From: Anaerolineae bacterium
Lineage (GTDB): Bacteria; Chloroflexota; Anaerolineae; Aggregatilineales; Phototrophicaceae
Reading direction: 5' to 3'
Length of the DNA: 64,000 bases
Assembly: GCA_022843745.1 (NCBI GenBank)
Contig: JALHNB010000002.1
Coordinates: 62,001-126,000 of the forward strand
A program made the position numbers and the translations under genes. Position 1 is the stretch's first letter. Each line of letters begins with the position of its first letter. The notes under the pieces are model-generated. The model had not been told where the DNA came from and searched no databases. It saw nothing but the letters and a program-made list of their open reading frames with translations. Shown here in pieces: positions 43,566 to 52,082 of the stretch.

Positions 43566-45959
43566 ATGGATGTCGGCGTAGAGATTAATCAATATTCGGT
43601 TGTCGAGCATATCGGGCGCGGCGGTATGGCGGATGTTTGGTCAGCGCGTGATAAGCGATTGAATCGCACTGTCGCGATCAAAACCGTCGCCCGTGATCTT
43701 TCGTCCGGTTCGGATGCACAGCCGGTTGAGTTGTTCGAGCGCGAGGCGCAGACCGTCGCCCAGCTTGAGCATCCGCATATTCTACCGATTTACGATTTCG
43801 GTGAGTTCGACGGTCAGTTGTATATCGTTATGCGCTACGTCACGGGCGGATCACTGGAAGATGTCCTTTCCGCTGGCCCGCTTACCGTTACCGAGGCGCT
43901 GCGTATGGCGCGGGCAGTGGGTAACGCGCTCGATCATGCCCACGAGAACCATGTGGTTCACCTGGATATTAAGCCCTCTAATATTTTATTAGACAGCAAT
44001 CGTTCGCCGTATCTGGCGGATTTTGGCCTGGCGACGGTGATCGGGCCGGAAGGCCGCGCGGCGAATCCCGGTTATGGGACGCTGCTCTACATGGCTCCCG
44101 AACAACTGACGGCTGATACGGTTGACCACCGCGCCGATATTTATGCGTTTACGATTCTGGTTTTTCACATGCTCACGGGCGAACTGCCGTTTGATGCGAC
44201 GACCTCGTTGGCGCTCAAGCAGTTGCAATTCCAGGAAGACCTGCCGAATCTGGATACGATCAGCCCGGATTTGCCACTCGCGTTATCGCCCATTTTGCGG
44301 CGTGGTACTGCGCTCGATCTGGCGACTCGCCCGAACTCGCTCCGGGAACTGGTCGAAGAACTGGAAGAAGCGCTGTTGGGTCAAAAGACGACCCAGGGTA
44401 TGCCGACTGACAGCTACCTGAGTGACTCGATTTCGCAGGACAGCAGCGAGATGGAAATCGGAGCCACGATTGATGTCAGCGATATTTTGCAAACGGAAGA
44501 TGCAGCACTGCGCGAGGCTCATGATCTGTATGCAAAAGCGCGTCGTGCCTGGGCGTTTGGTCAGGGGCGCTTCCTGATGGGCATCACTCATTTTATGCTG
44601 GTCAATGACTACTATATGAATGCGCAGAAATACTCGCTTAATCTGGACGAATCCGGCAAGCAGATGCTTCTGCGCGGCGCTCTGGAATATGACCATGAGA
44701 TTGATTATTGGTGGAAACAGCTCGATGACGAAAATCGCCGTTGGGTGACACTCCATGCCATCCGCAGCGACAGCGCTCCGGCGCGTGTTCGTGCGCTGTA
44801 TCGCCTGGAAACGATACCGGACAGTGACCCGCCGAGAATTCCCGGTCTGGTGGCGCAGGCGCTCCAGGTCGAGCGCGATGAAGCGGCCATGCGGGCAGCT
44901 ATTCATGTTTTGACGACGCGGGCGCAGCTTATGGTTCGCACAGGGTATCAACTCAGTGACGATGTTCGCGGGAAGGTGCTCAACACACAGGCGCGTGTCG
45001 GCCTCCAAAGGATCGCACCATCTGTCTGGCAGGAAAAAGTGTATTCGTCGGATATTGACCTGCTGCTGGCGGATACCGCGCTCGAATCACCATTTCCGGC
45101 GATTGCGGAGCAGGCGGCGCGAGCGATTGGTCGCATTCGTTCGCTGACGGCTGTACGCGCGATTGCGGAGCAGCAGGTTGCGGGCAAAAAACATGCGCTG
45201 CGGGCGCTGGCACTGGTGCGTGATGAAGCGCCATTTTTGCCGCCTGTGGTGAGTACCCAGGGACGTTTTTACGCCTGGCTGGATAATACGTGGCGGCGTT
45301 TGAGCGATAAACCGATGGGCATTGTCTGGCGCTATGTGTTTGCCTTTCTGAGTGCCTTCATCGGGATGAGCATTTATGCCTGGGTTAATCTTTCCGGCCC
45401 AGCGATTTTAATCAACGAGATTATCGGGCGCACCCTTTCGACAGGTATCACGTTCGGCGTGTTTATGGGTGTTGTCGTGCTGCTGGCGGGTGAATTTCCG
45501 CTGCGTTTGCGCGGCTTCTGGACGTGGTGGTCATCCCTGATTACCGGACTTATTCTGGGTACGCTGTCCGGTGCTTTCGTCTGGGCGATGTACTCCTGGC
45601 TGCTGCTGTATCTTGAACTGACAACGCTCGACTGGAATCCATTGTTATTTGGTGGGTTGGGTATTGCGCTGGGTTTTACCGTTTCCAGCATTCTCAATCT
45701 GCGTGGATGGATGGCGACGATTTTGACAACGATCACGATTTTCGTGCCGATCTATCTGGCATATACCAACTTTATGCCGCCGATTGTCTATTTCCGTGAA
45801 GATGGTGACTTGTTCACACAGGGGATCATGATCGCGCTGCTCATCGCAATTGGCGGTCATGCACAGGCATTGTGGCGAGATATTCAGCATGTCGTGGTCG
45901 CGCTGCGGGCGCAATCAAAATCGAAGCCGGAGATTCAGAATCCAGCGCCGAATCTCTAA
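43566..45959 (+). CDS. Non-RD serine/threonine protein kinase with HEAT-like and membrane regions
   Basis: 797 residues. Kinase domain 9-275: glycine loop GRGGMADVW, VAIKTVA with Lys39, HLDIKPSN with Asp134, DFGLATVIG and MAPEQLTADTVDHRADIYAF. The catalytic loop has HLD instead of HRD (Leu133, codon CTG), making it a non-RD kinase that should not need activation-loop phosphorylation. Residues 280-580 are helical with HEAT-like repeats (FPAIAEQAARAIGRIRSLTA). From about 595 to 775 there are five or six hydrophobic segments (YVFAFLSAFIGMSIYAWV, GITFGVFMGVVVLLAG, LITGLILGTLSGAFVWAM), so the membrane part is C-terminal, the reverse of PknB-type kinases, and there is no extracellular sensor. TAAAGGTAAC before ATG. 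The partner proteins may be the secreted and YbjN genes around it. Confidence 0.9.
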   Translation: MDVGVEINQYSVVEHIGRGGMADVWSARDKRLNRTVAIKTVARDLSSGSDAQPVELFEREAQTVAQLEHPHILPIYDFGEFDGQLYIVMRYVTGGSLEDVLSAGPLTVTEALRMARAVGNALDHAHENHVVHLDIKPSNILLDSNRSPYLADFGLATVIGPEGRAANPGYGTLLYMAPEQLTADTVDHRADIYAFTILVFHMLTGELPFDATTSLALKQLQFQEDLPNLDTISPDLPLALSPILRRGTALDLATRPNSLRELVEELEEALLGQKTTQGMPTDSYLSDSISQDSSEMEIGATIDVSDILQTEDAALREAHDLYAKARRAWAFGQGRFLMGITHFMLVNDYYMNAQKYSLNLDESGKQMLLRGALEYDHEIDYWWKQLDDENRRWVTLHAIRSDSAPARVRALYRLETIPDSDPPRIPGLVAQALQVERDEAAMRAAIHVLTTRAQLMVRTGYQLSDDVRGKVLNTQARVGLQRIAPSVWQEKVYSSDIDLLLADTALESPFPAIAEQAARAIGRIRSLTAVRAIAEQQVAGKKHALRALALVRDEAPFLPPVVSTQGRFYAWLDNTWRRLSDKPMGIVWRYVFAFLSAFIGMSIYAWVNLSGPAILINEIIGRTLSTGITFGVFMGVVVLLAGEFPLRLRGFWTWWSSLITGLILGTLSGAFVWAMYSWLLLYLELTTLDWNPLLFGGLGIALGFTVSSILNLRGWMATILTTITIFVPIYLAYTNFMPPIVYFREDGDLFTQGIMIALLIAIGGHAQALWRDIQHVVVALRAQSKSKPEIQNPAPNL

Positions 45960-46430
45960 CTAGACGCGCGAGTACAACCGTCCGCTGAATTCGGAAACAA
46001 GCTTGTCGTCCAGTTCGTCCGCCCAGGTGGCGACGGCGTTGATGATGGCGTTGGCCTCGACAATATCCAGGCCATCCAGCGGACGTTCGCTGTAGATATA
46101 GACAACATCCAGATACACGCCGAGCGATATATTCACCAACTGCAAATTGAGTTCGAGCAAACGGCGGTAAATGGGGAGTAAACCACTGGATGGCAGGTGC
46201 ATAATCGGTGAAAGTACCTGGAAAAAGCCACCTGTTTCGTTTTGCGATACATAGACTTCAATCGTGGCCGAGCCACGCCGGAACGACCAGCCGTAGCCTT
46301 CTTCGGTCTGGATGCGAACCTGATCGGGATTGATGCCTAACCCAGCCAGAATTTGCTGAACCGTTTGGGCATACGTGTCAATGCGGATACTGCTATTCGG
46401 CTGGTTACGATTCCGGTTGAGGCTAAACAT
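45960..46430 (-). CDS. YbjN domain-containing protein
   Basis: 156 residues from ATG 46430, with AGGAG eight bases upstream; the longer frame to 46502 runs into the preceding gene without a start site. The YbjN/CesT-like fold is indicated by YGWSFRRGSATIEVYVSQNE, GGFFQVLSPIMHLPSSGLLP, then YRRLLELNLQLVNISLGVYL and VVYIYSERPLDGLDIVEANA. The family resembles type III secretion chaperones; its role in most bacteria is unknown. Last gene of a minus-strand unit with the trypsin-like and single-TM proteins upstream. It converges on the kinase gene with no bases between the stop codons. Confidence 0.82.
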   Translation of the reverse strand: MFSLNRNRNQPNSSIRIDTYAQTVQQILAGLGINPDQVRIQTEEGYGWSFRRGSATIEVYVSQNETGGFFQVLSPIMHLPSSGLLPIYRRLLELNLQLVNISLGVYLDVVYIYSERPLDGLDIVEANAIINAVATWADELDDKLVSEFSGRLYSRV

Positions 46431-46456
46431 GGTTAAATCTCCTGATTTCGTGGATT

Positions 46457-47623
46457 TTATCGCTTCCCGGCAGGGTTTCCAGCAACGCCGCAGCGCAAAC
46501 ATAGATCCTTGTGGAAACCGACACGCGCACCGCAGTTTGTGCAGGTGTCAGGGTGATTTTCCTGGTAATACATCGCCATCTGCGGGGTCGAAATGCGTTG
46601 AATATCTTCGGCGAAGGGCATGGTTGTCCCACAGGTTTCGCAATAAAACCCGCCTGCCGCCGCTGCCCGACTCACGCTGCCACAGCTATGGCAATAAACA
46701 CGATCTCGATGGGTCTGCATTTCCTGGAAAAAATTATCTACGCAGCGTGTGATAGCCGTGATATGGACGCCATGTACGTAAGCCGCCGCATTCGTGTCGT
46801 TGCGCGTCAACATGCCCACAACGTAATGACGTTCGTCGAATACCGGGCAGCCCCCTGCATCCGGCAAAACACTTATATCGGTTGGAAACCAATGCGCAGC
46901 CAGCGCTCTAGTGGTTTCGCGTTTTCGCCCGTTGATGATTTGCCCGCCGTGCGCAATTCCGTTGAGTGCCGCGTTATCGGCAATCGTTGGGAAAGGTGTA
47001 ACCGGCAGCAGGTCATTGACAGGCTGTTCGACATAAACCAGCGCGATGTCCAGGTCAGGATATGAACGGACGACACGCCCCGGAAGCTGTCGCCGGGTTT
47101 CCAATTCCACTGTGATATTTTCAAGCCCGCCCACGACGTAGCGTGTGGTGGCAATGATGCCATTACGCGCTACGAAAAATCCTGAGCCAGTGCCATTCGG
47201 CCCGCCGAGGATGCCGACGATATGATAAGAGGCGGTCATCGACTGCTGCTCGTTCGTGGGAACCAGCGGCCCTGTAACGGGCTTTACGGGCATTCCACCG
47301 CCACCGCCGATATGTGTGGTCGTATAGCCGGGTGGAGGTGGAGGCTGCATCAGGGGATTGTTCGCGGGTGGTTTCATCAATTCCGCGAGCCACTGCTTTG
47401 CCAGATCATTACTGGGATCTGCGGTCAGCGCCTCGGTGTAATAGTTGATTTTTTGCTGAGAATCCCCAGTCGTATTCGCCAGCCAGAGATAAGCTGTTGC
47501 CCGCAGGCTGCCCGTCAGCATTTCATCGCGGAGGGCGATTTTAATCAGACGCGCACCTTCCTGAAAATGCTCGGCCTGGATTGCTGCGATACCCTGCTGT
47601 AAGGAACGGAGGGATGACGACAT
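46457..47623 (-). CDS. Trypsin-like fold protein with zinc ribbons, catalytic residues replaced
   Basis: 388 residues. A short TPR-like helical N-terminus (FQEGARLIKIALRDEMLTGS, INYYTEALTADPSNDLAKQW) is followed by a Pro/Gly-rich linker and a trypsin/HtrA-like barrel (about 130-300): NGTGSGFFVARNGIIATTRY, VVGG, then YPDLDIALVYVE and LPDAGGCPVFDERHYVVGML. The catalytic His should lie in TAxHVV but is Arg161 (CGC); the nucleophile Ser of GNSGGP is Ala256 (GCA). The Asp is kept. The last 90 residues hold two zinc ribbons, CHSC...CETC and CTNC...CLRC. Thus a pseudoprotease with zinc fingers, probably a binding protein. Directly upstream of the YbjN gene. Confidence 0.82.
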   Translation of the reverse strand: MSSSLRSLQQGIAAIQAEHFQEGARLIKIALRDEMLTGSLRATAYLWLANTTGDSQQKINYYTEALTADPSNDLAKQWLAELMKPPANNPLMQPPPPPGYTTTHIGGGGGMPVKPVTGPLVPTNEQQSMTASYHIVGILGGPNGTGSGFFVARNGIIATTRYVVGGLENITVELETRRQLPGRVVRSYPDLDIALVYVEQPVNDLLPVTPFPTIADNAALNGIAHGGQIINGRKRETTRALAAHWFPTDISVLPDAGGCPVFDERHYVVGMLTRNDTNAAAYVHGVHITAITRCVDNFFQEMQTHRDRVYCHSCGSVSRAAAAGGFYCETCGTTMPFAEDIQRISTPQMAMYYQENHPDTCTNCGARVGFHKDLCLRCGVAGNPAGKR

Positions 47624-47718
47624 TTGCGACCATAAGTTTCTCTAGAAACGATCATTTATTCTTGAAAACAGTATAGCAAAATTTTGATTAAAGCGTACTA
47701 ACGTACTGGGAAAGTGTA

Positions 47719-48246
47719 CTAACGCACCGGGGTGGATGTCGCGGAAATAGCAGGCGCGAGTTGATTTTCGGCGCGCATGATGGTGATGCCATCAGAGGTG
47801 CGTACCTCGTAAATCCATTCGCCCTCGACAGGCAGCCACTGCTGTTTTGATACCCACCAATCCTGATAATTTGCGATGTCCGGCGTGAGGTTAAAAACCT
47901 GTACTTTTTGATCGACCTGATAGGGTGCCGGATATGCTGGCAAGACAGGTGGTGCTGTCGCGAGAGCAGGCGCTTCCGGGATGATGTAAACCTCGACAGT
48001 TCGAGTGGGGAAAATCCAGAAAAAAACGCCAGCCAACATAAATACGGCTACGGCTACGACCCCGATCATCAGCCATTGACCTCGAGTCTGGGGCAGCGGA
48101 AAATTAAGTGTGGGCTTGGCTTTGGGTTTACGTTTCTCTTTGATGTCTGGCGCATCCACGATTTTGAGTTTTTCCGGGTAATCGGCAGTACTCGTTCGCG
48201 CCAGATCGCCTAGCGATACCCGATCCGATTCATCCGATGATGTCAT
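47719..48246 (-). CDS. Single-pass membrane protein, unrecognised
   Basis: 175 residues. A basic, Lys/Pro-rich cytoplasmic N-terminus of about 55 residues (with IVDAPDIKEKRKPKAKPTL) precedes one hydrophobic helix (WLMIGVVAVAVFMLAGVFFWIF) and an outside domain of about 95 residues with Pro/Ala-rich linker and WWVSKQQWLPVEGEWIYEVR, SDGITIMRAENQL. I recognise no family. About 95 bases separate it from the trypsin-like gene downstream on the same strand. A TM-anchored partner for the pseudoprotease-YbjN unit is possible but unproven. Confidence 0.7.
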   Translation of the reverse strand: MTSSDESDRVSLGDLARTSTADYPEKLKIVDAPDIKEKRKPKAKPTLNFPLPQTRGQWLMIGVVAVAVFMLAGVFFWIFPTRTVEVYIIPEAPALATAPPVLPAYPAPYQVDQKVQVFNLTPDIANYQDWWVSKQQWLPVEGEWIYEVRTSDGITIMRAENQLAPAISATSTPVR

Positions 48247-48339
48247 AATTTCCCTCCATTTCGCCTCTTTAATTTTATAGGCATCTGCAAAAATGGCGGA
48301 AAATCATCGGTCAGGCGGTGGGAAATTGTCGACTATGCC

Positions 48340-49476
48340 TCACTCGACGCGCAGCCATTCTTCTTCTGGTGTTTGCTGTTCTGGCAGCCGAATGACCTGA
48401 AACCACGTGTTTCCCGGCTTCAGATACAGAAATTGACCGTCATTCGTGCGCAGCGCCATCAGGTCGTAGCGTGTGGGGCGTATCCAGCGGGCATCGTAGC
48501 GCTGACCATCGCGGAACAGGATGGCGTTGCCTTCAAACCACAGCTTGATCTCGATGCTGTAGCTGACGTTGCCCTGAAACTCACTTTCGACAATATCGGT
48601 AAAAGTGTGATCGGCGTAGATCACGACCACGTTGGCGGCGGTGATTTGCTGAAGTGTGTTCGCGTCGAAATGGCCTTCGCCATCGGCAAAGCGGCGATAG
48701 AGTCCGCTGGCAGCGTCATATTCCCAGCGGACGCGGGTCGCCCGGTAGCGCAGGTCGATCATGTTGACCGCGCCCACGCTGCCCGTCGGAGGATCGGGAT
48801 GAAACACCATGCCGTGCAGATTCGGCGGCTGGTTAATGCCTTGTTCTGTCGCTAACTGCCACAGCGCATCGGTATTGGTGAACATATTGTGCGGCACTTC
48901 GATGGATTCGTCGCGCCAGTAATACGGCAGGCCGAACAGCACACCCTTGAAAAGCCGATCCGCGAAATCCGAGGTGTTGAGCTTATCTTCAACGCCAATA
49001 CTCGCGCCCGAAAATGCCAGCATCCCTTGATACATGGGTACAAGTTCATAGTCGATCAACCGTGCGCTGCGAATCGAACCGACACGCTCCGGCGCTTGCC
49101 CATAATAGATCGCTGAGAAGCGTGTTAATCCGCCCTCGGCATAATGTTCATAAACCAGGTCTGCCTCGCCGATGCCTGCCTGCGGACGCACGAGAGGCGG
49201 CGCATTCGAGACCTTGACGACGAGTGGGCGGCGTTGCAATACCGCCGGGTCGCTCACTGCCAACCCGGTCAGCGGATTAATGCCGGGAGCGAATAAATCC
49301 GGCCCGATAGCCCCTGGCAAAAGTTCAGGTGCATTCTCAACTATCGGTGTAGGAATTTCAGTTGTATCATTTGGGAGAGATGTTCGCCCAGTCAGGTTTT
49401 CCGGTGCTGTGAAAGCAAGTGTGCAGCCCGCAAGCAGACTGGCAAGCCATGTAATCATCGTTACACGATGGTGCAT
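48340..49476 (-). CDS. DUF3048 (YerB-like) lipoprotein
   Basis: 378 residues. A signal peptide with lipobox LLAGC near residue 18 (ITWLASLLAGCTLAF) indicates a lipoprotein. The DUF3048 signature follows: PGINPLTGLAVSDPAVLQRR, PLVVKVSNAPPLVRPQAGIG, EADLVYEHYAEGGLTRFSAI, and VGSIRSARLIDYELVPMYQG. The C-terminal DUF3048_C half contains IDLRYRATRVRWEYDAASGL, ADHTFTDIVESEF and the final GNTWFQVI. YerB-type proteins are wall-associated in Firmicutes and of unknown function. Monocistronic; the divergent DUF4388 gene begins 199 bases away. Confidence 0.9.
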   Translation of the reverse strand: MHHRVTMITWLASLLAGCTLAFTAPENLTGRTSLPNDTTEIPTPIVENAPELLPGAIGPDLFAPGINPLTGLAVSDPAVLQRRPLVVKVSNAPPLVRPQAGIGEADLVYEHYAEGGLTRFSAIYYGQAPERVGSIRSARLIDYELVPMYQGMLAFSGASIGVEDKLNTSDFADRLFKGVLFGLPYYWRDESIEVPHNMFTNTDALWQLATEQGINQPPNLHGMVFHPDPPTGSVGAVNMIDLRYRATRVRWEYDAASGLYRRFADGEGHFDANTLQQITAANVVVIYADHTFTDIVESEFQGNVSYSIEIKLWFEGNAILFRDGQRYDARWIRPTRYDLMALRTNDGQFLYLKPGNTWFQVIRLPEQQTPEEEWLRVE

Positions 49477-49559
49477 TTTAAGGACACCTCTTCATACTGG
49501 TCGGAATATCGATTATACCCGACAGTCAATTTGCATTGAATCCTCAATTGGTAAGTTGG

Positions 49560-49588
49560 TTGACTCGCCTATAGGCGCAAGCTATAAT
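49560..49588 (+). promoter_or_regulatory. Sigma-70 promoter of the DUF4388-MglA operon
   Basis: TTGACT (49560-49565), a 17-base spacer and a perfect TATAAT (49583-49588). A second TATAAT at 49594-49599 has no matching -35. The leader to the ATG at 49675 is about 80 bases. Confidence 0.85.
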
Positions 49589-49674
49589 CGAGCTATAATA
49601 GTAAAAGCGTTGATACAGAATAAATTCGTCGCGATTGTGAACTACGCAAAGGCAGACGACGCGGAGGGCCTTAA

Positions 49675-50544
49675 ATGCCGATTCAGGGCAATATCAGGAA
49701 CTTTAGCACGACCCAATTGCTCAACCTGATCAATCTTGCACGTAAGACCGGCACACTCACTTTTTTTGAGGGTGTCCGAACGGGTGAGAAAGACGCGATG
49801 GGCGAGGAAAAAATGGCTCCCGGCAAACCACGCGCGAAAGTGTCGTTTAATACCGGTAAGCTGACTTACGCTGCGCTGGACAACCAGGACGGCAATCTTA
49901 TCTCTGTATTGAATAAAGCGGGCAAGCTGACGGACGAACAAGCACGTATTATTCGCGAACGAGCGAAAAATACGGCGGATAAAGCCCTGGCCTTGCTGCT
50001 GATGAACGCTAACTACGTTTCGCAGAGTGATATTGTCAGCAGTATTCAGCAGCATACGCTGGATGTGATTTACAATTTGCTGACGTGGGCGGAAGGGCCG
50101 TTTCGATTTGATGACGGTATCATGCCCACCAATGATCGAATTCAGGTGCCGATAGACCTGGAAAATGTCATCATTGAAGGCTCTCGGCGCATCCGTGAAG
50201 CTGAAAAACTGAATGAATATCTCCCGAACCTGGATTTTGCGCTCAAATTCCCTGAAAACCCGAAAGAAAAGTTTAAGGGCATTCATCTGAGCGTGGAAGA
50301 ATGGCGGGTGGTGTCGTTCGTCAATCCCAAGAATTCGATCCGCCAGATCGCTAAAGCCAACAACATGTCTGACATCGAAATCCGGCGGATTGTCTATGGC
50401 CTGGAACAAGCTGGCCTGGTCGAACTGGTGAAGCCGCCGGGTATGGAGACGACCACCAGACCGGGACGGCCTGCTGCTGCACGTGCGCCCCAGGTTCAAA
50501 AGAACGTCGTCAATAAGCTGATTGATAAGATCAAGTCTATCTAA
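49675..50544 (+). CDS. DUF4388 (PATAN) domain protein
   Basis: 289 residues. The opening MPIQGNIRNFSTTQLLNLIN is the typical DUF4388/PATAN start, followed by a glycine-and-charge loop and the strand-turn FNTGKLTYAALDNQDGNLIS with LLTWAEGPFRFDDG near residue 140, the paired FxxGxLxxA / GxFxFxxG elements of this domain. A C-terminal winged-helix-like region (WRVVSFVNPKNSIRQIAKAN, EIRRIVYGLEQAGLVELVKP) comes next, then a basic tail. PATAN proteins are adaptors in phototaxis, gliding and Ras-like GTPase pathways. Forms an operon with the MglA-type GTPase 48 bases downstream, under a strong promoter. Confidence 0.9.
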   Translation: MPIQGNIRNFSTTQLLNLINLARKTGTLTFFEGVRTGEKDAMGEEKMAPGKPRAKVSFNTGKLTYAALDNQDGNLISVLNKAGKLTDEQARIIRERAKNTADKALALLLMNANYVSQSDIVSSIQQHTLDVIYNLLTWAEGPFRFDDGIMPTNDRIQVPIDLENVIIEGSRRIREAEKLNEYLPNLDFALKFPENPKEKFKGIHLSVEEWRVVSFVNPKNSIRQIAKANNMSDIEIRRIVYGLEQAGLVELVKPPGMETTTRPGRPAAARAPQVQKNVVNKLIDKIKSI

Positions 50545-50592
50545 CATCCTGAAGTCCGATTAGGGACGTTGTACTGGAAGAGCGGGTACGTT

Positions 50593-51126
50593 ATGCAAAC
50601 TGTGAAAATGGTTATCACTGGGCCGTTTAGTTCCGGCAAGACCGAATTCATCCGTTCGATCAGTGAAATCGAAGTGGTTTCTACCGAGCGCGAAATTTCG
50701 ACGGAAGCGGAAAAACGTCAGAAAGACGCGACAACGGTGGCGATGGACTTTGGTCGTATCACGGTTGACGATGATTTGGTGTTGTACCTGTTTGGTACGC
50801 CTGGACAGCGCCGTTTCGACTTCATGTGGGAAATTCTGGCTGAGGGGATGTTAGGATTTGTGGTGATGGTCGATAGTGCCAAGCCAGAAACCTTCCGCGA
50901 AGCTAAAAGTATTCTGGAAACATTTCGCGCTTATGCCCCCACACCCTATGTGGTAGCTGCGAATAAGCAGGATCACCCCGATGCTTGGGCTGCCGATGAT
51001 TTACGAATCGCGCTGCGCATCGAAGACGGTGTCAAGCTGCTGCCTTGTATCGCTAAAGACAAGGAAAGCGTGAAAAATGTCCTCCTTGAACTGCTCTACT
51101 CCATATTGGAGGAGATGGAAGGCTAA
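50593..51126 (+). CDS. MglA-type small Ras-like GTPase
   Basis: 177 residues from ATG 50593 (a TTG/ATG eight codons earlier at 50569 is less likely). G1 GPFSSGKT (about 10-17), switch region with DATTVAMDFGRITVDDDLVL, G3 LFGTPGQRRFDFMW, G4 AANKQDHPD. The TPGQ and the absent catalytic Gln environment are as in the bacterial MglA/CvnD class that works with roadblock or DUF4388 partners in polarity or signalling. No MglB-type roadblock protein is next to it. Linked to the PATAN protein by position, so they probably act together. Confidence 0.9.
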   Translation: MQTVKMVITGPFSSGKTEFIRSISEIEVVSTEREISTEAEKRQKDATTVAMDFGRITVDDDLVLYLFGTPGQRRFDFMWEILAEGMLGFVVMVDSAKPETFREAKSILETFRAYAPTPYVVAANKQDHPDAWAADDLRIALRIEDGVKLLPCIAKDKESVKNVLLELLYSILEEMEG

Positions 51127-51176
51127 ACGCATTCCTGATTGATCGCCGCGCTTTCACGCAGGGGAATTAATTAACC

Positions 51177-51986
51177 GTGGCAACACTGGTCACTGAACAG
51201 GGAATCGTCCATTATGAGGCTTATGGTCGGGGACGCCCTGTTCTTTTATTACATGGCTGGCTCGGCTCGTGGGCGCTCTGGCGCAGTACGATTGCCGAAC
51301 TTGGCAAAGAATTTCGCACCTATGCCCTGGATTTCTGGGGATTTGGTGAATCCGGCGAACAAGGCGCGGATTTTTCCGTCGATAATTTTGTCCTGCTGGT
51401 CAACGAATTTATGGATCGGCTGGGCATTGTCAAAGCGCCGCTGATCGGGCATTCGATGGGTGGTACGGTGTCGTTGGGTGCAGCCATCCGTCACCCCGAA
51501 AAAGTCGTAAAAGTTATCGTGATTGGCTCACCGATCCAGGGATCATCCCTCAGCCCACTGCTCAGAATAGCCAGTTACAGCGGCTGGATCGGCCTGGCGG
51601 AAACCGCACCGTTTTTGTTTAACGGCTTTATGCGATTGCTGAAAACGGGCGTGCGCGGGGGGTCGTATCTGCTGGCGAAAGATGGCAAGGCGCTGGGAAA
51701 CATGCTGGCTGCCGATATTTCCGGCCTCACTGTCGGGCCATTCTTTGAGAGCATCGGCACACTGCGAAAAACGGATTTGACCGCGCGAATCGGTGAAATC
51801 AAGCTGCCAATTATGGGTGTTTACGGCAAAAAAGATTTAATTGTGCATCCGGGCCAATCCAGAGTGTTAAAGCAATATGCCCCGCAAAGCAAAATCGCCT
51901 GGTTTGAAGGGTCTGGACATTTTCCCATGATGGATGAACCACAGCGGTTTCATGAGACCGTTCGCAGCTTTTTGAACAATGGATGA
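51177..51986 (+). CDS. Alpha/beta hydrolase
   Basis: 269 residues from GTG 51177. HGWLGSWALW forms the oxyanion loop (26-35), the nucleophile elbow is GHSMGG with Ser93, the acid is in YGKKDLIVHPG near 220 and the base in EGSGHFPMMDEPQRFH near 248, so the triad is complete. Cytoplasmic. The cluster HGWLGSW, GFGESG and GHSMGG recalls lipase/haloperoxidase-type hydrolases. It follows the GTPase gene by 50 bases and precedes the beta-helix gene by 96, all on one strand. Substrate unknown. Confidence 0.88.
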   Translation: MATLVTEQGIVHYEAYGRGRPVLLLHGWLGSWALWRSTIAELGKEFRTYALDFWGFGESGEQGADFSVDNFVLLVNEFMDRLGIVKAPLIGHSMGGTVSLGAAIRHPEKVVKVIVIGSPIQGSSLSPLLRIASYSGWIGLAETAPFLFNGFMRLLKTGVRGGSYLLAKDGKALGNMLAADISGLTVGPFFESIGTLRKTDLTARIGEIKLPIMGVYGKKDLIVHPGQSRVLKQYAPQSKIAWFEGSGHFPMMDEPQRFHETVRSFLNNG

Positions 51987-52082
51987 CCAGCCACAAATAC
52001 GCCCGTCGATACCCAATTTCATGACCCCAATCGCTTATGCGTTTACAATTGAAAAACCTCTTGATTAGGTGAAAGCAGGTTT

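Noticed and set aside
49642-50547. 301-codon minus-strand frame
   Set aside because: Antisense to the DUF4388 gene, which has a strong promoter and domain match.
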